From positions 1-24,307 of the forward strand of contig CAZMWE010000015.1 of NCBI GenBank assembly GCA_964570005.1: 24,307 nt of DNA. The letters run 5' to 3'. The position numbers were made by a program, and so were the translations under genes. Below are positions 7,182 through 13,211 of the stretch, in pieces. Positions within the stretch are counted from its first letter, which is position 1; each line of letters begins with the position of its first letter. The notes below the pieces were generated by a model that did not search any database, was not told where the DNA came from, and saw nothing but the letters and a program-made list of their open reading frames with translations. Source of the stretch: JAJZCD01 sp964570005 (lineage in GTDB: Bacteria; Patescibacteriota; Saccharimonadia; Saccharimonadales; UBA4665).

Positions 7182-7769
7182 ATGACAAAGCGACTACGAG
7201 CAGCAATGGTACTAGGCACGTGCCTTATGGTAGCGGGAGCTTTGCTGTTAGTTAGTATTATCCGTGAACAGGCCGTGAACATCGTAAGTGCACCACCGGC
7301 ACCGGCTGGCGTGCAGGTCGCTACGGCTACCTCAACTTTGACCGAAAGCGCTGTTTCGGGCATGCCCGTACAGCTGATTATCCCAAGCCTGAATCTTGAC
7401 CTGTCAGTCATTCCCGGCTACTACGATCCTGCGACGGGCCAGTGGACGCTTACCAAGACCAACGTGCAGTTCGCTACCATGACCGTACAGCCCAACAACC
7501 AGGCAGGGAATACTTTTATATACGGCCACGCGCTGTCCAATCTATTTGGATCACTGCCGAAAATCCAGGCCGGCGCGGTCGCCTTAGTAAAAACCAACAA
7601 CGGCCATACCTTTTATTACACGCTCAGCAGCACCAAGGTTGTCAGCCCGAGTGATTCCGCCGCCGTGCTCGATTACAGCGGCAAACCAATTTTGACACTC
7701 CAAACCTGTGTCGGCCTGTTGTATCAGAACCGCGAATTGCTGACTTTTGATTTCGAGAGGGTTGCCTAG
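7182..7769 (+). CDS. Sortase (transpeptidase)
   Basis: A 195-aa protein with an N-terminal membrane anchor (residues 8-27) and a sortase beta-barrel. The catalytic triad is clear: His116 in YGHA, Cys176 in LTLQTC and Arg184 in QNREL. The substrate-side strand PSLNLDLSV is typical of class D/E-like sortases; exact class is uncertain. Sortases cleave a sorting motif and join the substrate to a cell-wall or surface amine. The obvious candidate substrate is the LPNTHG protein encoded just upstream. No clear ribosome-binding site precedes the ATG at 7182. The glycosyltransferase gene starts 1 base after its stop, so they form one transcript. Confidence 0.88.
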   Translation: MTKRLRAAMVLGTCLMVAGALLLVSIIREQAVNIVSAPPAPAGVQVATATSTLTESAVSGMPVQLIIPSLNLDLSVIPGYYDPATGQWTLTKTNVQFATMTVQPNNQAGNTFIYGHALSNLFGSLPKIQAGAVALVKTNNGHTFYYTLSSTKVVSPSDSAAVLDYSGKPILTLQTCVGLLYQNRELLTFDFERVA

Positions 7770-7770
7770 T

Positions 7771-9135
7771 ATGAAGGAAATTCTGGCGTACATACTGGTT
7801 TTTGCAAACGTGCTCAGTATGCTCCACCTGGGGTTCTATGTTGTTGGTGCCAATGTGTACGACATCAAGGAATTTAAACGCAAAAAAGCTGCCCGCCAAC
7901 AGGTTGAGATAGCTCCGCAGACAAAACCCCAGCCGCTTATCAGCATTATCGTACCGGCCTACAATGAACGGCTTGGCGTACCCCGCACGCTGGATTCTAT
8001 TCGCCGCAACACCTACCCGAACGTCGAAGTCATCGTGGTTAATGATGGTTCCAAAGACAACACGGCGGAAGTAGTACATAACTACATCGCCAAACAAAAG
8101 GAATACGTTACCAGTAGCCATATCGTGCGTTCTATGCGCAGCGGCCGACTGTACCGTAAGTATACCCGCGAGGCTGCCCCCATGCTCAACATCAAGCTGG
8201 TTAGCCAGACAAACCAGGGCAAGGGCGCGGCCCTGAACAACGCGATTGCGAACTATGTACACGGTGAACTTATGATGAGCCTGGACGCTGACTCGCTGCT
8301 AGACCGCTACGCTATTGAACGGGCGGTGCGGCATTTTGATGACCCGGATATCATAGGCATCGCTGCCAATGTACGGGTGATGGGCGGCGACAACTGGCTG
8401 GCACTACTACAGCGGTTTGAGCACATGATTGGCTACCGTTCAAAGAAGTTCTATACCCTGAGCAGAAGCGAGTTTATCGTGGGTGGTGTGGCCTCTACGT
8501 ACCGGACTAACATCGTCAAGGCGGCCGGTCTATATGACACCGACACGCAAACCGAGGATATCGGCCTCAGCATGAAGCTAATCGCCCACGAAGGTAACCG
8601 CCACAAACGTATCGAGTACGCTGCCGACGTGGTGGCTATGACCGAAGGTGTCCAGACGTATAAAGCCCTGTTCAAACAGCGTTACCGCTGGAAACTCGGC
8701 TGTCTGCAAAACCTGTTCAAGTACCGCGCACTGTTTTTAAACGGCGATGACGAAAAATACACTCGCCGCCTCACGGTGTATCGCATACCTATGGCCATCT
8801 TGAGCGAGCTGCTGCTCATGGCGGGCCCAGCCATGCTCGGCTTCATCGTGTACCTAAGCATCTCGCGCCACACGCCGAGCATCATCTTGGGCGCATATGT
8901 CACGATTACTCTCTATACGATGTGGACTATCTGGCCGGATGAATACCTCACCAACAAGCAGAAAGTTAAGATGAGCCTGCAGGGCGTATGTATGTATCTG
9001 TTATTCTATGCGATGGACCTCGTGCAGCTGGCCGCCGTTTACCGCTGTATACGCAACTACAAGCAGGTCACGTTCCGTGCGGCTACGCAGTCCACTTGGA
9101 CGCCCCCGGCCCGGGCCGGTATTGTGGCACGCTAA
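7771..9135 (+). CDS. Processive family 2 glycosyltransferase (membrane polysaccharide synthase)
   Basis: A 454-aa protein. ATG at 7771 is chosen over an in-frame ATG at 7747 inside the sortase gene because GAGAGG lies 10 bases upstream. Residues 1-27 form a membrane helix. The GT-A domain has NDGS (91-94), DAD (172-174, metal and sugar-nucleotide binding), TED (261-263, catalytic base) and QRYRW (303-307), the set that marks processive synthases of the cellulose, hyaluronan and poly-GlcNAc type. About three C-terminal membrane helices follow (338-425). It probably extends a beta-linked polymer from a UDP-sugar and exports it. With a NodB deacetylase next door, a PgaC-like poly-N-acetylglucosamine role is attractive but unproven. 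Confidence 0.85.
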   Translation: MKEILAYILVFANVLSMLHLGFYVVGANVYDIKEFKRKKAARQQVEIAPQTKPQPLISIIVPAYNERLGVPRTLDSIRRNTYPNVEVIVVNDGSKDNTAEVVHNYIAKQKEYVTSSHIVRSMRSGRLYRKYTREAAPMLNIKLVSQTNQGKGAALNNAIANYVHGELMMSLDADSLLDRYAIERAVRHFDDPDIIGIAANVRVMGGDNWLALLQRFEHMIGYRSKKFYTLSRSEFIVGGVASTYRTNIVKAAGLYDTDTQTEDIGLSMKLIAHEGNRHKRIEYAADVVAMTEGVQTYKALFKQRYRWKLGCLQNLFKYRALFLNGDDEKYTRRLTVYRIPMAILSELLLMAGPAMLGFIVYLSISRHTPSIILGAYVTITLYTMWTIWPDEYLTNKQKVKMSLQGVCMYLLFYAMDLVQLAAVYRCIRNYKQVTFRAATQSTWTPPARAGIVAR

Positions 9136-9408
9136 TCCCGCCATACAATAACTGAATACAGAAAATCTAGGGGATATCTTACAGACATACGTAGGTCCGT
9201 TTATCTAAGGTTAGTGGGTTCGCGAATGGGTTTTGAGAGTTTATCTCCTCTTCCCGAACGTAATTTGACAAGAGGAAGCGTATGCGCTGACCTCTTTCAG
9301 ACCTGACACATAATGTTTTGTAGTGACGGCAAAACATTCAAGTGCCGGGTCTAAAAGGCACGGTCGGCCACGGATAGTCCGTGACTGAAAGCCTCTTCGG
9401 GGGGCAGG
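9136..9408 (+). ncRNA. Highly structured noncoding region, left part (unknown RNA or long leader)
   Basis: No confident gene lies between 9136 and 9928. This part has a long hairpin at 9299-9352: AGACCTGACAC pairs with GTGCCGGGTCT with one mismatch, enclosing a perfect 9-bp stem AATGTTTTG/CAAAACATT. Another hairpin, CACGGA-TAG-TCCGTG, lies at 9369-9383. A third at 9271-9295 joins AGAGG+AGCG with CGCT+CCTCT, and CTTTC (9294-9298) with GAAAG (9387-9391) could close the group. AAGAGG (9270-9275) can also pair with CCTCTT (9247-9252), giving two alternative folds. A weak promoter, TTGTGG-16-TACAAT (9122-9149), is possible. I found no RNase P, tmRNA, SRP or 6S signature. Confidence 0.45.
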
Positions 9409-9851
9409 GTGCAATCTGAAAAGGTGATGCCAGCAGTACTAGCCCAAGTATTCCAGGCGGTGCTTGATCGAGTACAGCATGTGCTCGATTGCACGCATAC
9501 CCATGTAACTAACCTGGAGCTTGGCTCCTATGTATGTACATCGTCTGCTAACAGCACAAATGATGCCATGCAAGGGGTCGACTCGACGATCGCGATCATG
9601 CGGGTCACATGGTATGCCGAGGGGGTACCAGAGTGGGTCGCCGTAAAGGTCAAGTGGAGTCCCCGCCAGCTCACAATGGTCTTTGTGTGCCATCCCGCAT
9701 TTTTTAATGTAAATGGTGTGGTCGTACTTTGACCATCCACCATCAACTACTACCTGACTTCAAAGGCGTGCTGCCAGAAGGCCGCGCCTGGCGGACTAAG
9801 AAGCGTTTGGTCGAGCCAACCGCTCTCCAATTCCCCACGCTTCCTCTTGTC
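9267..9851. repeat. 15-bp perfect inverted repeat 555 bp apart
   Basis: GACAAGAGGAAGCGT at 9267-9281 and its exact reverse complement at 9837-9851. A 15-bp exact match in a region this size is unlikely by chance. It could be a long-range RNA stem closing the structured region, or terminal repeats of a small mobile element. No target-site duplication was noticed next to the ends. Confidence 0.6.
9409..9732 (+). CDS. Possible hypothetical protein inside the structured region
   Basis: 107 residues from GTG at 9409, preceded by GGGGGG 4 bases upstream; an ATG at 9427 would give 101. Residues 8-26 look helical (AVLAQVFQAVLDRVQHVLD). The C-terminal half alternates hydrophobic and polar residues as in beta-strands (WVAVKVKWSP, LTMVFVCHP). 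There is no signal peptide and no family I recognise. Codon use is not clearly distinct from random frames, and it is flanked on both sides by hairpins, so it may be a chance ORF in a structured RNA. Confidence 0.4.
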   Translation: MQSEKVMPAVLAQVFQAVLDRVQHVLDCTHTHVTNLELGSYVCTSSANSTNDAMQGVDSTIAIMRVTWYAEGVPEWVAVKVKWSPRQLTMVFVCHPAFFNVNGVVVL

Positions 9852-9911
9852 CGCTCCATGAAAGCTACCATGTGTAGCTGCGCCAAGACTGACCTTCTGT
9901 CAGAGACTTTT
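9755..9911 (+). ncRNA. Structured noncoding region, right part, ending in a terminator-like hairpin
   Basis: Successive hairpins are GCCAG/CTGGC (9773-9792), a stem around TCGAG at 9802-9823, AGCTAC-CATGT-GTAGCT (9863-9879) and CTGAC-CTTCT-GTCAG (9889-9903). The last is followed by TTTT at 9908-9911, a weak intrinsic terminator for a rightward RNA. murA ends just beyond, on the other strand. Confidence 0.4.
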
Positions 9912-9928
9912 ATGGATTTTACTACCGC

Positions 9929-11455
9929 TTAAATGTCGTAGAATGGGGAGATGTGTGCGCCCAGACTGTTTAGCCGTTCGGTCAGGCCTTCGTAACCGCG
10001 CTGGATCACGTAGATGCCGCGCAGGGTACTCACTCCACTCGCTGCCAGCATACTTAAGAGCAGCAGTGAAGCTGGGCGTAATGCCGGAGGCGTAACCACG
10101 TCGGCCCGGCTGAATTTCGTCGGCCCCAGTATGTATAAGCGGTGTGGGTCGGCCAGCTCTACTTGCGCACCGACTTTGCTGAGCTCAGTGTAATGTACGG
10201 CACGGCCTTCGTAAATCCAGTCGTGGATCAGTGTACGGCCCTTGGCCATGCAGGCGATCAATACGAAATAGGGCAGATTATCGGGATTCAAGCCTGGATA
10301 GAGGTTAGGGTGGATTTTGTCCGCCAGTGCTTGCAGGTTACCGTCGTGCTTGTGCACGGTAATATCACACAGATCGATGATGCCGTTCGCCGCCTTGTAC
10401 GGCTCACTCATTGTCATCATGAGGCCCATTTTCTTAAGTTTTAACAACTCCAGGGCGATCCAGCGGTACGGCACACGCTCAATGGTAATTTCACTGTTGG
10501 TGACCACGGCCGCGGTTATAAAAAACATCGCCTCGATTGGATCTTCGGTCGGGGCGTATGTGACGTTCTTTTTGATGCGCTCTTTCGCGCCGGTAATCCG
10601 CAGGAACGGCGTGCCGACTCCTTCAATTTTGACGCCAAGCTTTTGCAGGAAGTATGCGAGGTCCTGCGTCATATAGTCACCACTAGCTGACTGTACGTAG
10701 GTCTCGCCGGGGGTCCGGGCGGCAGCCATCATCACGTTGTTAGTAACAGTGTTGCCCTGTTCGTACAGAGTCAGTTCCTTGGGGGCCTTTTTGTTGACGG
10801 TAACATTGTAGTGCCCTTGGGTCGCCACGATGTCCACGCCAAACTCCTGCAGCGCGAACAGATGCGGCTCCACGGTGCGTTCACCCAATTTGCAGCCGCC
10901 TGCGTAGGGGATCTTGAAACTGTCATACTCGTGCATCAGGCTGCCCAGTAGCATAATAACGCTGCGGGTCTTGCGGGCGGCCTCTTTGTTCATGGTATCC
11001 AGAGTAAGCTTTTCCGGACGGCGGATTTCCAGGTCGTTGCCCGGGAGCCACTTGAAATGCACACCAATGCTTTCCAGTACCTCAATGATGCGGTTGACTT
11101 CCTCGATCCGCGGGAAGTTTTTGAAGCGGGTGACACCATGGTTAAGCAGACTGGCGCACAAAAGTGCCACGGCTGCGTTTTTGCTAGTTTTGAGCGGCAT
11201 CCGGCCGTGCAGCTCATGGCCACCTTCTATGCGCAGGTTCACGCTGTTACCGGTGGGGAGGGTAATAATCTGCTTGTTCAGGACACCGCTTAAGCGCCCG
11301 ATAGTTTCCAGGCTCAGGTTTTGCCGGCCCTTCTCCATGCGGTTGACGGCTGACTGTGAAGTGCCGAGCTGCTTGGCAAACTCGGCTTGGGTAAGACCGC
11401 GTTCCTGGCGAATCTGTGCTATAAATTCACCGATTTTCTCATTTGTTGTAGGCAT
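9929..11455 (-). CDS. murA: UDP-GlcNAc 1-carboxyvinyltransferase with N-terminal HTH domain
   Basis: A 508-aa protein from the ATG at 11455. It transfers enolpyruvate from PEP to UDP-GlcNAc, the first committed step of peptidoglycan synthesis, in the cytoplasm. Residues 5-60 are an XRE/Cro-type helix-turn-helix (GLTQAEFAKQLGTSQSAVNR). Residues 70-508 are the MurA/EPSP-synthase fold. Expected MurA features are SKNAA (91-95, substrate-binding Lys-Asn), GGCKLG (186-191, with the catalytic Cys that is the fosfomycin target), PDNLPYF (391-397, catalytic Asp), LRPAS (459-463) and IQRGYEGL near residue 484. The usual MurA is about 420-430 aa; the extra length is the HTH. It may regulate its own gene or others. 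It diverges from glyA. Confidence 0.88.
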   Translation of the reverse strand: MPTTNEKIGEFIAQIRQERGLTQAEFAKQLGTSQSAVNRMEKGRQNLSLETIGRLSGVLNKQIITLPTGNSVNLRIEGGHELHGRMPLKTSKNAAVALLCASLLNHGVTRFKNFPRIEEVNRIIEVLESIGVHFKWLPGNDLEIRRPEKLTLDTMNKEAARKTRSVIMLLGSLMHEYDSFKIPYAGGCKLGERTVEPHLFALQEFGVDIVATQGHYNVTVNKKAPKELTLYEQGNTVTNNVMMAAARTPGETYVQSASGDYMTQDLAYFLQKLGVKIEGVGTPFLRITGAKERIKKNVTYAPTEDPIEAMFFITAAVVTNSEITIERVPYRWIALELLKLKKMGLMMTMSEPYKAANGIIDLCDITVHKHDGNLQALADKIHPNLYPGLNPDNLPYFVLIACMAKGRTLIHDWIYEGRAVHYTELSKVGAQVELADPHRLYILGPTKFSRADVVTPPALRPASLLLLSMLAASGVSTLRGIYVIQRGYEGLTERLNSLGAHISPFYDI

Positions 11456-11460
11456 AACGT

Positions 11461-11471
11461 AGCATAGTATA
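11461..11471 (-). promoter_or_regulatory. Overlapping -10 boxes of murA
   Basis: On the minus strand, TATACT (11466-11471) lies 10 bases and TATGCT (11461-11466) 5 bases before the murA ATG. Either gives no or a very short leader, with no Shine-Dalgarno sequence. Confidence 0.5.
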
Positions 11472-11645
11472 TCACATATTGTATAGAGAGGCGCAATTGA
11501 GATATTGACAGATTTTTTTGTTTTTGGCTGATCCAAAGGCCAGTATAGGTGTCGCCGATACAAAATGCTAGACTTGATTCATGGTTTAATTATCATTCTC
11601 ACCGGCCTATATCATTGCCTTGCAATGACATAACGTGCGGTACTC

Positions 11646-11692
11646 GGTAAAAGAGAGTATGTTCTCTTTTACCTCCGCTCCTAGGCTATACT
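11646..11692 (+). promoter_or_regulatory. glyA promoter with upstream perfect hairpin
   Basis: A -10 box TATACT is at 11687-11692. A perfect 11-bp inverted repeat, GGTAAAAGAGA (11646-11656) and TCTCTTTTACC (11663-11673), covers the place where the -35 would be, so it could be an operator. It could also end transcription from upstream, though no gene reads into it. Confidence 0.5.
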
Positions 11693-11716
11693 GTAACTAG
11701 ATTTAAGGGGATGTTA

Positions 11717-13006
11717 ATGATGATTGATGAGGAAATTGCACGGCTGATTGCCGCCGAAGAAAAGCGCCAGCGCGAGGGCCTAGAATTGATACCGAGCGAA
11801 AACTACGTGTCGCGGGATGTGCTGAACGCGATGGGCAGCGTGTTCACCAACAAATACAGCGAAGGTTTTCCGGGCCGCCGTTACTACGGTGGGCAGGAAA
11901 ACACTGACCAAGTGGAACAGATTGCCATTGACCGCGCCAAGAAACTCTTTAAGGCCGACCATGCCAATGTGCAGCCGCATGCCGGCGCGCCGGCTAACCA
12001 GGCGGTGTATTTTGCATGGATGAAACCTGGCGACACCATCCTGGCAATGGACTTAAGCCATGGTGGACACCTGACGCACGGCGCGCCGGTTACCCAGAGT
12101 GCGCAGCTATACAACTTTATCCGCTACAAAATGAAAGATCCGGCCACGGGCGAAATAGACTATGATGAGCTGCGCGAGCTGGCGCTCAAGTATAAACCAC
12201 GCATTCTTCTGGCCGGCTTTAGCGCTTATCCGCGCGAGCTTGACTATGCCAAGTTTGCCGCCATCGGGCGTGAAGTGGGCGATCAGTGCCTGCTGGTCGC
12301 TGACATGGCGCATATCGCGGGGCTGATTGCCGCCGGCGTGGCGCGCAACCCGTTTGACGATGGCTTTCATGTCATACTTACGACAACGCACAAGACGTTG
12401 CGCGGCCCGCGCGGGGGCCTCATCCTAAGCAAGGGCAAGGTAGGCAATCCTCTCAAAGCGCCGGAGAAGACGATCGAGAACATCCCGACGCTGATCGACC
12501 GTGCAGTGTTCCCTGGTACGCAGGGAGGTCCGTTGGAGCACGTCATTGCCGCCAAGGCAGTCGCCTTTGGCGAAGCACTCAAGCCAGAGTTCAAAACCTA
12601 TGCCAAGCAAATCGTGCTCAATGCGGCCGTGCTGGCTGACGGTCTGAAAAAGCGCGGTTTTGAGCTCCTAACAGGGGGAACGAGTAACCATCTAATACTA
12701 GCCGATGTGTACCAGAGCTTTGGGCTGGACGGTAGCGTGGTCGAGGCCGTGCTGGACCGCATCGGCCTGACACTCAACAAAAATGTTGTTGCCGATGACC
12801 CGTTGCCACCGTTCCGCCCGAGTGGCATCCGGCTCGGTACGCCGGCCATCACCACACGCGGTATGGTAGAAGATGACATGGAGCAGATCGCTGACTGGAT
12901 GAAGCAGGCGGTTGAGCATCGAGAGGACGAGGCGCGTTTGCAGGAGCTGCGCGATGCCGTCCGCGAGTTTGCGCTCAAGTACCCCTTGCCGAGCGATAAG
13001 CAATGA
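11717..13006 (+). CDS. glyA: Serine hydroxymethyltransferase
   Basis: A 429-aa PLP enzyme that interconverts serine plus tetrahydrofolate with glycine plus methylene-tetrahydrofolate. The family opening EEKRQREGLELIPSENYVS is present, as are the GRRYYGG loop, QPHAGAPAN and the PLP-binding lysine (about K226) in TTTHKTLRGPRGG. GTQGGPLEHVIAAKA follows. Length matches the family. ATG at 11717 is preferred over 11711 because AAGGGG (11705-11710) then lies 6 bases upstream; 11720 is also possible. It is the only folate or amino-acid enzyme in the window and is monocistronic by its surroundings. Confidence 0.97.
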   Translation: MMIDEEIARLIAAEEKRQREGLELIPSENYVSRDVLNAMGSVFTNKYSEGFPGRRYYGGQENTDQVEQIAIDRAKKLFKADHANVQPHAGAPANQAVYFAWMKPGDTILAMDLSHGGHLTHGAPVTQSAQLYNFIRYKMKDPATGEIDYDELRELALKYKPRILLAGFSAYPRELDYAKFAAIGREVGDQCLLVADMAHIAGLIAAGVARNPFDDGFHVILTTTHKTLRGPRGGLILSKGKVGNPLKAPEKTIENIPTLIDRAVFPGTQGGPLEHVIAAKAVAFGEALKPEFKTYAKQIVLNAAVLADGLKKRGFELLTGGTSNHLILADVYQSFGLDGSVVEAVLDRIGLTLNKNVVADDPLPPFRPSGIRLGTPAITTRGMVEDDMEQIADWMKQAVEHREDEARLQELRDAVREFALKYPLPSDKQ

Positions 13007-13040
13007 GCGTGTCCGGTGGCTGTGAAAAGCGCGTCAATGT

Positions 13041-13137
13041 CCTCGGGCCGTAGAGGCTGCTAACTTCACTGATAATCTCACCCATTCCGTCATGGGTAAA
13101 GACATGTTCTACGGCAGGACGAGCCTCCCACCCGAGG
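13041..13137. ncRNA. Structured intergenic region, possible small RNA
   Basis: Nested complementary segments are CCTCGGG (13041-13047) with CCCGAGG (13131-13137), GCCGTAGA (13047-13054) with TCTACGGC (13108-13115), and an inner hairpin CCCAT-TCCGTC-ATGGG (13081-13096). GAGGCT (13053-13058) and AGCCTC (13122-13127) offer an alternative pairing. The fold works on either strand, so orientation is unknown. It sits between glyA and the next promoter and has no poly-T tail. No known RNA family was recognised. Confidence 0.4.
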
Positions 13138-13153
13138 AGCCCATGCAGTGTTA

Positions 13154-13182
13154 TTGACACCGGCTGGCGGTTACTTCATGAT
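13154..13182 (+). promoter_or_regulatory. Promoter of the 646-aa membrane protein
   Basis: A consensus -35 TTGACA (13154-13159), 17-bp spacer and -10 CATGAT (13177-13182). The leader of about 23 bases contains GTGGAAG close to the ATG. Confidence 0.65.
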
Positions 13183-13211
13183 GAGCTTAAGAACGTAAGG
13201 GTTGTGGAAGT

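Noticed and set aside
9439..9693. 84-aa leftward frame
   Set aside because: It has no ribosome-binding site and an irregular composition; it is the shadow of the 107-aa frame.
9136..9930. RNase P RNA, tmRNA, SRP RNA or 6S RNA
   Set aside because: I looked for the RNase P conserved segments, a tRNA-like tmRNA end with a tag ending in AA, and the SRP GGAAG-type loop on both strands. Only scattered short resemblances were found.
9136..9930. Group I or group II intron
   Set aside because: No exon-like flanks, no reverse transcriptase or homing endonuclease, and no convincing conserved core.
9729..9932. 67-aa rightward frame after the 107-aa ORF
   Set aside because: It starts with TTG, has no family or clear composition, and lies across three RNA-like hairpins; noncoding structure explains it better.
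12975..13160. 61-aa leftward frame overlapping the end of glyA
   Set aside because: It overlaps glyA and the nested-stem region; no start signal or homology pattern supports it.
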